Below are positions 44,626-53,560 of a stretch of DNA of 64,000 nt, in pieces (position 1 is the first letter of the stretch; each line of letters opens with the position of its first letter). The DNA comes from CAUSKK01 sp963532425. GTDB taxonomy: Bacteria > Pseudomonadota > Gammaproteobacteria > Cardiobacteriales > Cardiobacteriaceae. A program made the position numbers and the translations under genes. The stretch covers positions 1-64,000 of the forward strand of contig CAUSKK010000005.1 of assembly GCA_963532425.1 (NCBI GenBank), read 5' to 3'. Under the pieces are notes generated by a model, which saw only the letters and a list, made by a program, of their open reading frames with translations, had not been told where the DNA came from and made no database searches.

Positions 44626-45522
44626 ATGGACGTTAGGGACATTTTGAATGCCCTGAACCCGGTCACGGCCCCAGCCCCGGTGAAGCGCTTCCTGCTGGTC
44701 CTGCTGCTGGCCCGGGTTGCCGCCGCCGACTGTGGCACTCTGGACGCCCGGCTGGCCACCGAACTCCAGGCTCTGGCTGCCGCCCGGGAATGGCCCTTCA
44801 ACCCACTGCGGGGCCGACTCCAGGCCGGGGCTCTACAAACCACGGCCAGCGGCCGGGAACGCTGGCGGGCCGCCCAGCGCCAGCGCTATGACGGACGCAT
44901 CGGCGGGCTGCTGGAAAACCACGCCGCCGAGGCCTGGCGCTGTGCTTTCCCCCGGGCCACGGCCGCCGGGCTGGTCGAGGTGGCCAGCACCGATGGCCGG
45001 CTGCGGCTGTTCGGCTGGGAACGGCGGGAAAATATCGACTGGCACTTCAGCGGTGCCCGCTGGTTCTGGCGCGACGGCCAGGGCCGCCTGCGCACCATGA
45101 CCCCCGACACGTCGGTGCCCCAAATCCATTACAGCGGCCTGCCCCGGCGCCTCTGGACGGTGGCTCTGGGCCGGGGCCGGCGCGCCTATCTGCTGGAGGA
45201 GGTGGAGCGCTTCGATTCGCCGATCCGGGCCCACCGGCTGCGGCTGCTGCAAGCCATTGGCCCGGAACTGCGGACGCCAGCGGTATTCCGCCGGGACGGC
45301 CAGACCCACCGGGAACTGCGCTTCAGCTATGACACCCGCAGCCGCTCCGTCCAGCCGGGCTTCGGCTGGGACGCCCGCCGCCGGCAAATCCACATGCCGG
45401 TGGTCAAACGAACCGGGCGCTTCCCCAGCCCCGAACCCGGCAAACAGGTGCAAATCCTGGGCTGGGACGAGCGCCGGGGGCTTTTTATTGCTCGGGGCGA
45501 ACGGCCGGCGGCGGGCCGATAG
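44626..45522 (+). CDS. Secreted protein of unknown function
   Basis: A protein of up to 298 residues. A signal peptide (VKRFLLVLLLARVAAA, before DCGTL) starts near residue 19 of the ATG frame at 44626. The true start is uncertain: ATG at 44626, TTG at 44644 (AGGGA 6 bases before) or GTG at 44680 (no clear site). The mature part is Arg- and Trp-rich with repeated beta-like stretches (RLRLFGWERREN, RELRFSYDTRSRS, VQILGWDERRG). No family is recognised. The palindrome encodes VKRF at the start of the signal peptide. It runs with the next gene. Confidence 0.65.
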   Translation: MDVRDILNALNPVTAPAPVKRFLLVLLLARVAAADCGTLDARLATELQALAAAREWPFNPLRGRLQAGALQTTASGRERWRAAQRQRYDGRIGGLLENHAAEAWRCAFPRATAAGLVEVASTDGRLRLFGWERRENIDWHFSGARWFWRDGQGRLRTMTPDTSVPQIHYSGLPRRLWTVALGRGRRAYLLEEVERFDSPIRAHRLRLLQAIGPELRTPAVFRRDGQTHRELRFSYDTRSRSVQPGFGWDARRRQIHMPVVKRTGRFPSPEPGKQVQILGWDERRGLFIARGERPAAGR

Positions 45523-45577
45523 GGCCGGGGCGGCGATTCATCTAAAAGCGCCCCTCTTCCCCCTGCCGAGGAATCCC

Positions 45578-46804
45578 ATGAAAAAAACTTTACTGGCCGC
45601 CACCCTGCTGGTCGGTTTGGCCCAGGGCCACCCCATTGACGCCCCCAGCGCCTGGGCCCCGGCCCCGGTCTGTGCCATCGGGAGCGTTAGCTATCTGGAC
45701 AAAGCACCCCTGCCGGACTGGCTGGCCAATGCCCAAACCCTGGCGCCGGACTGGCTCCAGCTGCGCGATTGGCCCAGCCTGGTGGGCCGCCCTGACCGCT
45801 CCCCGGCCGTCCGGGCGCTGGTGGCCATACTCAACGACCGGAAAACCCCCTGTGCCACCGCAGAACAGCTGTACCTGCTGCTGGACCAGGCGCCCACCGC
45901 CGCCGGCCAGCTGATGTTGCTGGCGGCCCTCCAGCAGGTGGATAGCCGGCGGGGCTTTGACCGACAGAAGTCGCGTCTGAAGCTGGCCACGTCGGTGCGT
46001 GAAGCCGGCAGCGGAAAAACTAAAACGGCGGGCCAGTGGCTGGCGGTCATTGAGAAGCAGCTGGCGCCGAACTTTGATTCCTCCGAGGCGGAAGCGCTAA
46101 TCACCGCCGCGCCGCAGCTGGAAAATCGCCGGCTGGGCCGGGAGCAGCGGCTGTCCTATCGGTGGGCTGCCTTTAACGTGTTGGCCCATGATGAGCAGGG
46201 CGCCGAAACCTTTGAAAGAATTCTGCCCGAGGCCACGCCGGCCGGGCAGCTTTACGCCCTAAACGGCCTGCTGGCCCTGGAGCCGGGCCGCTTCTGCACC
46301 CTACAAAGCCAACTGCCCCGGGCGGCCAAAGTTCGGGTGGTTAGCGGGGATTCCCGCCGCGAGCTGACGGCCGGCGCACTGCTGGACGAGCTTAACCGGA
46401 CGGTGGATTGCACCCAGGCCCTGAGCAGGGAAGTGGAACGGGCGATGGGGCGTCTGCTAAAAGCCACCCAAATGGAGGGCGAAAGGGTGGGCTTTTTTGA
46501 CCGTAAATCGCGGCCCTGGGCAGCCCTGCAACTGATACTTAGCCAAGCGGACGCCGCCGCACGGCTGGAACAAATCTTCCGACAGGCGGCGCAGCCGGCC
46601 GGCCAGCTCTATGCGCTCCAGGGCCTGGCCACGGTGGCCCCGGCCCGCTTCTGTGCTCTTCGTTCGCAGCTGGCGCCGGACCTGGGGGTGCGGGAACAGA
46701 CCTTCGATAGGCTTAACGAAGTCCGGGCGGCCGAACTCATCGCCCAATACGGCAAAAACATCGACTGTGGCCGGCTAGAGGCCCCGGGCCCGCCGACCCC
46801 CTAG
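45578..46804 (+). CDS. Secreted protein with three internal repeats, unknown function
   Basis: A 408-residue protein with a signal peptide (MKKTLLAATLLVGLAQG). A module with the core AGQL.LL.AL or PAGQLYALNGLLAL followed by GRFC.L.SQL recurs near residues 108, 221 and 340; the last two also share RFCTLQSQLPR and RFCALRSQLAP, with one Cys each. These look like helical repeats. No family is recognised. GAGGAA precedes ATG at 45578. A terminator built from two palindromes follows. Confidence 0.75.
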   Translation: MKKTLLAATLLVGLAQGHPIDAPSAWAPAPVCAIGSVSYLDKAPLPDWLANAQTLAPDWLQLRDWPSLVGRPDRSPAVRALVAILNDRKTPCATAEQLYLLLDQAPTAAGQLMLLAALQQVDSRRGFDRQKSRLKLATSVREAGSGKTKTAGQWLAVIEKQLAPNFDSSEAEALITAAPQLENRRLGREQRLSYRWAAFNVLAHDEQGAETFERILPEATPAGQLYALNGLLALEPGRFCTLQSQLPRAAKVRVVSGDSRRELTAGALLDELNRTVDCTQALSREVERAMGRLLKATQMEGERVGFFDRKSRPWAALQLILSQADAAARLEQIFRQAAQPAGQLYALQGLATVAPARFCALRSQLAPDLGVREQTFDRLNEVRAAELIAQYGKNIDCGRLEAPGPPTP

Positions 46805-46825
46805 CTTCATTCCATCCATTTCAGT

Positions 46826-46854
46826 AAGCGCTTCCCCCGGGAAGCGCTTTTTTT
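46826..46854 (+). terminator. Terminator formed by two copies of the palindrome
   Basis: AAGCGCTTCCC, a short loop and GGGAAGCGCTT followed by T5 or more form a strong stem about 22 bases after the stop of the 45578 gene. It is a clear case of the genome-wide palindrome serving as a rho-independent terminator. Confidence 0.8.
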
Positions 46855-46868
46855 GCGCCGGCCCCCCT

Positions 46869-47609
46869 TCAGGCCAAAAACTCCCGTTCCAATACCACCG
46901 CCCAGCCATCGTCGCCGTTGCTGGGGGCCACCTCGTCGGCGGCGGCCTTGAGCAGCGGCAGGTCATTGTCGCCGTCGCCCAGGGCCAGCAGCCGGGCCGG
47001 ATGCCAACCCTGCCGGGCCCAGAGCCAGCGCAGGGCCTCGGCCTCGTCGGCGCCGGCGGCGGTAATTTCCAGATAGTCCGCCTTGGAACGTTGCACATTC
47101 AGTGTCGGCAGGGCCGCCCCTAGCCGTTCGGCCCAATGGCTGATAAGGGCGGCGGGGCCCAGCAGCAGCACCTTGTGCACCGGCCCCGGGGCGGCGGGCC
47201 GGGGTTCCGGCTCCAGGCCGATGATGGCCGTTTCCCGGCGGCAGCGGGGGTGGGTCGGGTCGGCGCAGTACCAGTGCCGGCCGCAGTAGTCATGGCGCAG
47301 CAGCGCCGGGGCCTCGGCCAGCAGCGTGGCCAGGGTGGCCAGGGCCGCCGGACTGAGCGCCCGCTGCTGGATAATCCGGTCGGCGCCGTCGAGAATCAGC
47401 GCGCCATTGAGGGCAATCAGCGGCAGGCCGGGGCCGAGCGCTTCGGCCAGTGGACGCATGGCCGCCGGCGGCCGCGCCGATACCAGCACAATGGGAATCC
47501 CCGCCGCCACCACCGCCCGGCCCGCCGCCCGGTTGCGGGGGCTGAGCTGATGCTGGGGGTTCAACAGGGTGCCGTCGATGTCGCTAAAAATGGCCTGGAA
47601 ACGGGGCAT
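46869..47609 (-). CDS. Cof-type HAD phosphatase
   Basis: A 246-residue cytosolic hydrolase of the HAD IIB (Cof) family. Motif I is FSDIDGTLLN (residues about 8-17, nucleophile Asp10), motif II SARP (about 44-47) and motifs III/IV ALGDGDNDLPLL (about 213-224), with the usual cap domain between. Such enzymes remove phosphate from sugar phosphates or cofactors; substrate unknown. It converges on the gene at 45578. Confidence 0.88.
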   Translation of the reverse strand: MPRFQAIFSDIDGTLLNPQHQLSPRNRAAGRAVVAAGIPIVLVSARPPAAMRPLAEALGPGLPLIALNGALILDGADRIIQQRALSPAALATLATLLAEAPALLRHDYCGRHWYCADPTHPRCRRETAIIGLEPEPRPAAPGPVHKVLLLGPAALISHWAERLGAALPTLNVQRSKADYLEITAAGADEAEALRWLWARQGWHPARLLALGDGDNDLPLLKAAADEVAPSNGDDGWAVVLEREFLA

Positions 47610-47639
47610 GGTCTAGTCCTCGGAAAATGGGATTTTTAT

Positions 47640-49333
47640 TTTAGGGAGGGGGAGCGCTTCGGGTTGGAACGCTGATTTTGCCGTTCCCGCTAGCTGCTGT
47701 CTTCCCATAGAAGAAGCGCTTCCCCCTCCCGGCCCGGGGTTGATTTAAAAGCGGCCGGCCCGGTCGAAGCGCTTCATTCTCAAGGGTTGGAACACCGCCA
47801 ACCCGCCGTTATCTGGCGCGGCGCTGTGGCGGGAAATTCTCCTCGGCCGCCTTTAAACGAAGCGCTTCGTTCCGGCCGGCGGGAAAAATGAAGCGCTTCG
47901 GTTCTGGGGTTTGGATAGCCACTGGCCACAGGGGGAGCGCTTCGCCAGGGGCAGTGCTAAAAGCCCAAAGCGCTTCTCTGACAAGAGTCTTTAAATCCCC
48001 AAGCGCTTCGGATTGGCCATCTGGAACGAAGCGCTTCCTCCAGCCGAAGCGCTTCCCTATTAAAACCCGGTAAATGGGTCGGGCCAAGGAGGCGCTTCAG
48101 TTTGGCCATCTGGAACGAAGCGCTTCAATCCGGAAAGCCGCCTTCCCGCCGAAAGCTGACCAAAAAAGGGGAAGCGCTCCCCCTCAAACTGGCGCAGCGC
48201 TACGGCGGGCTGCTATTGCTGGCGCGCCAGAACGAAGCGCTCCCCCCATCGCCGGTTTTCATCATCACCGGCCCCGGCCGCCTGGAACGAAGCGCTTCGC
48301 CCCGGGAGCGTTTTCTCCCTTTCGGGATTTTTAGAACGAAGCGCTTCATTCCCAACGGCCACCGAAGCGCTCCCTCAAAAAGACCGCCCTCGGCCGGGGG
48401 AGTGCGCTGGCCCAGGGCGAAGCGCTTCAATTTTGGAAAGTCCCGGGCCGGCTATCGGCTTCCGGTTGGGAAGCGCTTCGCTCTGGGAAAACTGGAAAAA
48501 AGTAGCGGGACCGGGGGAAGCGCTTTCTTTAGATTTAACCGTGCCAGCCGAAGCGCTTCGGCCGGAGGGTGCAGAAAACCCCATTGGGTGGAAAACAACC
48601 TTCCGGGCCGAAGCGCTTCGCCCCGGGGGTCGTTTTCTCCCTTTCGGGATTTCAGAACGAAGCGCTTCGGTGGCGGCGACGGGTTGAATTAACCCTGGAA
48701 GGAAGCGCTTTATTCCCCGGGCCCTCTTGATTTCTGGCGAAGCACTTCCCGCTGGAATAGAGGAAGCGCCTCAGCTCGGAAGACTGGCCCGTTCTGAAAC
48801 GAAGCGTTTTGGTGGCAGCGATGGATTGGGGCCAGTTGGCTTCATTTCGGAAGAAAGCGCTTCGTTAGCGTTGTCCTCTTCCCACAGCTTTAAAAGCGGG
48901 AGCGCTTCGGCTTTAACTTCGTTGGCAAGAGAAAAGCGCTTCAAGCCGGGCAATCTTCTTTGAGGGAAGCGCTTCTACCGCCCTAACCCGGTTTAACGGA
49001 GCGCTTCGGCTCGGCGAATTGCCATTGGCGGCGCCGGCCATCTTCACCGTTGCCGCTTAACCGGTTTATTAAACCGAAGCGCTTCGGCCCGATAGCTCAA
49101 AATCATCAGCCCAGCAAAGGGGGGAGCGCTTCGTTGTGGAAAGCCGCCGTTCCAAAGGGACAAACCGAAGCGCTTCCTTTTGGGCCGCGACCGTTCGCCG
49201 ATTAGCAAGCGCTTCACTCTGGAAACCTGAACCAGCCGGAAGCGCTTCACCCCAGGGACCGTTTTCTTCCTTTCGGGATTTTTAGAACGAAGCGCTTCGA
49301 TTTAGTCCGGTTCCAGGGCCGAAGCGCTTCGGT
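47640..49333. repeat. Second large gene-free field of GAAGCGCTTC palindromes
   Basis: About 1.7 kb with no supportable gene and around forty-five exact or near copies of the palindrome. Short phrases between copies recur, for example one beginning CGTTTTCTCCCTTTCGGG at about 48310, 48628 and 49259. Open frames are only palindrome translations. Resembles the field at 22686-24966. Confidence 0.88.
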
Positions 49334-49334
49334 C

Positions 49335-49362
49335 AAAAAAAAGGGAGCGGCTGCTCCCTTTA
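49335..49362 (-). terminator. Terminator after the 84-bp repeats
   Basis: On the minus strand AAAGGGAGCAGCCGCTCCCTTTT is a strong stem with T8. It would end the transcript of the gene at 49583-50695 and lies beyond the extra tails. Confidence 0.85.
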
Positions 49363-49413
49363 GTGGCCTTTGTTTAGCGGCCTGTGATGCCCGGTGCCGA
49401 AGCGCTTCCTTAT

Positions 49414-49585
49414 CTAGGGCACTTCACCCTGCACCAGCCAGTTCTCGCCACTTCTTATGGCGCGAACGCAGCAGCACCGCGCTAGGGGCCGAGCTGGCTC
49501 AGGGCACTTCACCCTGCACCAGCCAGTTTTCGCCACTGCGAACGGCGCGAACGCGGCAGCACCGCGCCAAGGGCCAAGCCCTTTA
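49414..49585 (-). repeat. Two extra copies of the 3-prime end of the upstream gene (84-85 bp period)
   Basis: Downstream of the stop at 49583-49585 are two further copies of its last 17 codons, reading VRA.RSGENWLVQGEVP and a stop. The period is 84 then 85 bases. The three stops differ: TAA (true), TGA at 49501-49499 and TAG at 49416-49414. The first extra copy is in frame with the gene, so readthrough of the TAA would add exactly one 28-residue unit with the same end. Confidence 0.85.
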
Positions 49586-50695
49586 GGGCACTTCACCCTG
49601 CACCACCCAGTTCTCGCCACTTCTTATGGCGCGAAACTTCCCACTAAATTGCCCATTGCTGACCTTCACCGTGGCGGTGTTTTCGCCGTCGTCATAGCGC
49701 ACCTCATCAATGTTCAGGTCGGCGAAACGGCTGGCATCGCGGCGGGCCAGCTCGGCCCGCACCGCATCGCCCGGGGCCAGGGAACTGACGCTGGCGGCGC
49801 AGCCAAAATCCACCTCGCCCTTGAGCACCCGCCAGCCCTCATCGCTCTCCTGCAGCGGCACCAGCGGCAATTCCACCTCGCTATGGTCGGCCTGGCGCAC
49901 GGTCAGGCGGACGCCCTCCAGCTGGCCATCGCTGCCCTGCACCGGCGTGCTGCGGACAATCTGCACCGGCGCCGGCGGGGTTTTCGGCCGCTGTTCCTGG
50001 AAGCAGCGCGCCAGCCGGGCCCGGTAGACCTGAGCATCGCCAATGTGGGGCGGCACGCGCAGCAGCGCCGCCAGGGCCGGGCCGTCGCCGCGATAGAGGG
50101 CCAGGGTGAAATCGCCGGCCACCTGCTCCGGACTGCGGCCGTCCCGGGGTATTCCCAGCGGGGCGGTGGCGTCCAGGGGGCTGAGTTCGTCGGCGCCGGG
50201 GCCGTTGTCGGCGAAGAGCCGGTTATAGGAAGCGCTCTTGCCGTTGCCGGCCGGCGGCGGATTGTTGCCGGAGCTGACGCTGCTAGCGCTGCTGGCACCC
50301 AGCCCCCGTTCGATGCGGGGGTCATAGCCCGGCGGTGTGGCCGTGGCGGTGCCGAAGCCGGCGGCCGGGTCGATTTCGATGCGCCGGTCATAGCCGGCCG
50401 GGGCCGGGGTCAGCCGGGCCGGGTCGGTAACGACGGGAACGGAGTTATTTGAACCCGGCTGGCCCATGACCTGGTTGTAGGAGGCCGCCGCGCTCGGCCG
50501 GGGGGCCACCCGCGTTTCGCCCGTGTTGGAAACGGCCTGGGGCTGACCGCCGGGGCGCTGGTCGCCGAATTGGATATCGGCGCTGGGGGTGATGGCGTCG
50601 CTGTCGCGGCCGCTGCTGGCGTACCAGCTCGGGGTAATGGGGTCGGCCCAGAGGCTGGCGCTGGCGAGCAGGCCGAGACTGAGGATTTTTTTCAT
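49583..50695 (-). CDS. Secreted protein of unknown function with a repeated tail
   Basis: A 370-residue protein with a signal peptide (MKKILSLGLLASASLWA). Residues 20-165 are a low-complexity Pro/Ser/Gly/Asn region, probably disordered, with two versions of YD.RIE. From about 180 there is a folded part (SPEQVAGDFTLALYRGDG) that resembles NTF2-like DUF4878 lipoprotein domains, with a C-terminal FRAIRSGENWVVQGEVP. It begins with an ATGA overlap with nnrD. Two more copies of its end lie downstream. Confidence 0.72.
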   Translation of the reverse strand: MKKILSLGLLASASLWADPITPSWYASSGRDSDAITPSADIQFGDQRPGGQPQAVSNTGETRVAPRPSAAASYNQVMGQPGSNNSVPVVTDPARLTPAPAGYDRRIEIDPAAGFGTATATPPGYDPRIERGLGASSASSVSSGNNPPPAGNGKSASYNRLFADNGPGADELSPLDATAPLGIPRDGRSPEQVAGDFTLALYRGDGPALAALLRVPPHIGDAQVYRARLARCFQEQRPKTPPAPVQIVRSTPVQGSDGQLEGVRLTVRQADHSEVELPLVPLQESDEGWRVLKGEVDFGCAASVSSLAPGDAVRAELARRDASRFADLNIDEVRYDDGENTATVKVSNGQFSGKFRAIRSGENWVVQGEVP

Positions 50696-51585
50696 GGTTT
50701 CTCCTGATGGTTAAGGGCCAGCAAAGTGGCCTGTTGGCGTAGACGACGGACGGCCGGCGCCAGCTCCGAGGCGCGCAGGCCAATCAGCGGCACCGGCCCG
50801 TCGTTGTAACTGTCGGCGGCGGCCCCGTGGAGCCAGACCCCGCCGGGAAGCGCTTCCTCCGGTGGCAGACGCTGGGCCAGCAGGGCCCCGAGCATGCCGG
50901 CGAGCACGTCGCCACTGCCGCCGCTGGCCAGGGCCGCATTGCCGCTGTCGTTTTCCCAGAGCTGGCCCTCGGGGCTGGCAATCAACGTCCGGCAGCCCTT
51001 GAGCACTATCCAGGCGTGGAAGCGCTGCACCAGCTCCAGAGCGGCGGCGCGGCGGTCGCGCTGGACGGTTTCGGCATCGACGCCGAGCAGCCGGCCGGCC
51101 TCGGCGGGGTGGGGGGTGAGCACGTGCAGATTGGCATTGCGGGCCAGCAGGGCGCTCAAATCGGCGTCCCGGGCGAGCAGATTCAGGGCGTCGGCATCGA
51201 GCAGCAGCGGCTGATTCTTGCCGGCACAGTGTTTGATGGTGCGGGCCAGAATGAAGGCGGCGGCGGCGCTGGTGCCGAGGCCACAGCCGATGACCCAGCT
51301 GTCAATATGGTCGTTGCTGAACACGTGGTTACTGGTGGCCAGCATGACTTCGGGATAGCCGGGCAGATAGGGCTGGGGTAGCTTTTCCTCGCAGAAAACG
51401 GCGCTGACCCGGCCGGCGCCGAGCTGGACGGCGGCGGTGCTGGCCAGCACCAGGGCCCCGCTGAAGCCGGGGCTGCCACCGAGCAGGGCCAGATGGCCGA
51501 AGTCGCCCTTGTGGCACTCCCGGGGGCGCGGGGTGCAGAGCCGGGGGAAACGCTGGACGAAGGTATGAAGGGAGCTTGGGGACAT
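50692..51585 (-). CDS. nnrD: ADP-dependent NAD(P)H-hydrate dehydratase
   Basis: A 297-residue ribokinase-fold enzyme that repairs damaged, hydrated NAD(P)H. The signature near the end is DSGNAALASGGSGDVLAGMLGA (about 226-247, quoted here only by its core), with LTPHPAEAGRLL (about 154-165). The common N-terminal epimerase NnrE domain is absent, so it is a stand-alone dehydratase. Its stop overlaps the next start by four bases. A palindrome copy encodes PEEALPGG. Confidence 0.9.
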   Translation of the reverse strand: MSPSSLHTFVQRFPRLCTPRPRECHKGDFGHLALLGGSPGFSGALVLASTAAVQLGAGRVSAVFCEEKLPQPYLPGYPEVMLATSNHVFSNDHIDSWVIGCGLGTSAAAAFILARTIKHCAGKNQPLLLDADALNLLARDADLSALLARNANLHVLTPHPAEAGRLLGVDAETVQRDRRAAALELVQRFHAWIVLKGCRTLIASPEGQLWENDSGNAALASGGSGDVLAGMLGALLAQRLPPEEALPGGVWLHGAAADSYNDGPVPLIGLRASELAPAVRRLRQQATLLALNHQEKP

Positions 51586-51643
51586 AGATTTTCCTGCTGT
51601 TCACTTGAAGGCGCTGATTGTATGCTGTGCCCTTCAGCCATGC

Positions 51644-51677
51644 AAAACGCCCCGGCGGCCGGGCCCCGGACGTTTTT
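51644..51677 (+). terminator. Possible attenuator before the nitroreductase gene
   Basis: AAAACG and CGTTTT flank a very GC-rich centre (CCCCGG...CCCCGG) and end in T5. It lies in the leader of the nitroreductase gene, 16 bases before its start codon, so it could attenuate or could be the tail of some unseen small transcript. Confidence 0.35.
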
Positions 51678-51693
51678 AACCCAGGATTTAGCT

Positions 51694-52419
51694 ATGCTCA
51701 TTGACCTACTCCAACGGCGCCGGGCCGTCCGCCATTTTGATTTTCTCCAGCCTTTGAATCCGGAGACGGTGCGGGACTGTCTGCGCCAGGCCACCCTGGC
51801 CCCCAGCGCCGCCAATCTCCAGCTCTACGAATTCCACCACATCAGCAATGCCGAGCTGCTAAAGGCGCTGGTGCCCATCTGTCTGAACCAGCAGCCGGCG
51901 GCGACGGCGGCCCAGCTGGTGGTTTTTGTCTGCCGCCAGGACAAGGCCCGGGAACACTGCCGAGCGGTGCTGCGCCGGGCCGAGGACAATCTCAGCAGCC
52001 ACAGTTCGCCGGCCAAGCTGGAGGAGCGCCTCGCCAAGCAACGGCGCCTCTACCAGCGCTGGCTGCCGCTGGTCTATGCCCAGGGCGGCCTGCTCGGCCT
52101 GCTGCGGTCGCTTGGGGCGGCCCTGGTGGGCCTGCGCCGGCCGGTGTGGCGGGAGGTCAGCGCGGCCGACGTGCGCATCGGCGTGCACAGGAGCTGCGCC
52201 CTGGCGGCCCAAACCTTTATGTTGGCCATGGCCGAGGCCGGCTATGACACCTGCCCGCTGGAGGGCTACGACAGCCGCCGCCTGCGCCGGGCGCTACGCC
52301 TGCCCCGGGGCGCGGAAATCAGCCTGGTGGTGGCCTGCGGCATCCGCCACCCCCAGCGCGGCCTCCACGGCGAACGGTCGCGGCTGCCCTTCGGCGAGGT
52401 TTACCGCCGCTGGGAGTAA
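51694..52419 (+). CDS. Nitroreductase-family flavoprotein
   Basis: A 241-residue protein. It has the nitroreductase start RRAVRHFDFLQPL (about 9-21), LAPSAANLQLYEFH (about 36-49) and the late AGYDTCPLEGYD (about 187-198), which match FMN-binding NAD(P)H oxidoreductases. The middle (about 95-160) is longer and basic. Start at 51694 is chosen because the family begins there; AGGA lies 9 bases before it. Substrate unknown. Confidence 0.85.
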   Translation: MLIDLLQRRRAVRHFDFLQPLNPETVRDCLRQATLAPSAANLQLYEFHHISNAELLKALVPICLNQQPAATAAQLVVFVCRQDKAREHCRAVLRRAEDNLSSHSSPAKLEERLAKQRRLYQRWLPLVYAQGGLLGLLRSLGAALVGLRRPVWREVSAADVRIGVHRSCALAAQTFMLAMAEAGYDTCPLEGYDSRRLRRALRLPRGAEISLVVACGIRHPQRGLHGERSRLPFGEVYRRWE

Positions 52420-52894
52420 GCGCTTCGGTTCCAGCAGTCCTATTAAAAGGAAGCGCTTTGTTCGTTGAAAACTAGAAAGAAGGAAGCGGTTGCTGCGCCA
52501 CGGCGTGGCTCGCTGCGCCTCTGCGCTCCTTCGGAGCTTGAAGCGCTTCTAACTGGGCCGCCAGCAGGAAGCGCTTCGTTTCCAGCCAATCCTTTTTTAC
52601 TAGTAGAAAGGGGGAGCGCTTCAGGCTCACAGCCCAGAAGGAAGCGCTTCAGCCGGGGAACTCTTTATTTAGAGCGAAGCGCTTCGGCCTGAAGGGATAG
52701 ATTTTCCAGCTGCAGAAAAAGGGAAGCGGTTGCTGCGCCACGGCGTGGCTCGCTGCGCTTCTGCGCTCCTTCGGAGCTTGAAGCGCTTCATTCTGAACCC
52801 CAGCAGGGGGGGAAACGGGAGCTGGGGCGACGTCGGCGGCTCCGACTTGCAGTCAGAGGCGCCGAGGCCGGTCGGAGGGGGAAGCGCGCGACAT
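52420..52894. repeat. Intergenic palindromes and a duplicated 67-bp element
   Basis: About 475 bases without a gene. There are about eight palindromes. A segment beginning GAAGCGGTTGCTGCGCCACG and ending in a GAAGCGCTTC occurs twice (about 52482-52548 and 52722-52788) with two differences. Its core is the inverse of part of the element at 24614-24712. Confidence 0.8.
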
Positions 52895-52921
52895 AAAAAA
52901 ACGTGGGTTTGCACCCACGTG
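52895..52921 (-). terminator. Terminator of terD
   Basis: On the minus strand CACGTGGGTGCAAACCCACGT is followed by T7, about 25 bases after the terD stop. Confidence 0.85.
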
Positions 52922-52945
52922 GTTTCTGGTCGTAAAACTCAAAGG

Positions 52946-53521
52946 CTAGACGTGTACGCCGTAGTTCAGCGCCAGCGCCCGCAGGCCGCCGGAATAGCCC
53001 TGGCCGACGGCGCGGAATTTCCATTCGCCGTTGTGGCGATAGACTTCGCCGAAAATCATCGCCGTTTCGATGGAGGCGTCCTCGGCCAAATCGTAGCGGG
53101 CGATTTCGCCGCCGGTCTTCTGATTGACGCAGCGCACAAAGGCATTTTTCACCTGGCCGAAGTTCTGTTTGCGCGCCTCGGCCTCGTGAATGGTTACGGT
53201 GATGGCGATTTTCTGCACGTCCGCCGGCAGCTTCAGCAGCTGGATAAGAATGCTCTCGTCGTCGCCGTCGCCCTCGCCGGTGCGGTTATCGCCGGTGTGC
53301 TTGACGCTGCCATCGACGCTCTGCAGCTGGTTGTAGAAGATGAAATCCTGGTCGTTGCGCACCTTGTCGCCGGGGCCGAGCAGAAAGGCGCTGGCGTCCA
53401 GGTCAAATTCGGTGCCGTCGGTGCTGCGCGCGTCCCAGCCCAGGCCGATGAGCAGTTCACTCAGATTCGGGTCTTCCTTATTGAGGCTGACGTTGCCTCC
53501 CTTTTGCAATTTTACTGCCAT
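52946..53521 (-). CDS. terD: TerD-family stress protein
   Basis: A 191-residue cytosolic calcium-binding protein of the TerD/CABP family. Signatures are LQKGGNVSL (about 5-13), GLGWD and EFDLDASAFLLG (about 38-49), DFIFYNQ (about 59-65), then GDDESILI and the tail GEVYRHNGEWKFRAVGQG. Acidic residues in the loops bind calcium. Family members accompany tellurite and stress operons, but here it is alone, so its role is undefined. It follows mqo with a terminator between. Confidence 0.92.
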   Translation of the reverse strand: MAVKLQKGGNVSLNKEDPNLSELLIGLGWDARSTDGTEFDLDASAFLLGPGDKVRNDQDFIFYNQLQSVDGSVKHTGDNRTGEGDGDDESILIQLLKLPADVQKIAITVTIHEAEARKQNFGQVKNAFVRCVNQKTGGEIARYDLAEDASIETAMIFGEVYRHNGEWKFRAVGQGYSGGLRALALNYGVHV

Positions 53522-53532
53522 GTTTTTACTCC

Positions 53533-53556
53533 AAAAAAAGGGCCCAGCGGGCCCGA
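53533..53556 (-). terminator. Terminator between mqo and terD
   Basis: On the minus strand GGGCCC, loop GCT, GGGCCC and T7. It lies 4-5 bases beyond the mqo stop and just before the terD ribosome binding site. Confidence 0.85.
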
Positions 53557-53560
53557 AAAA

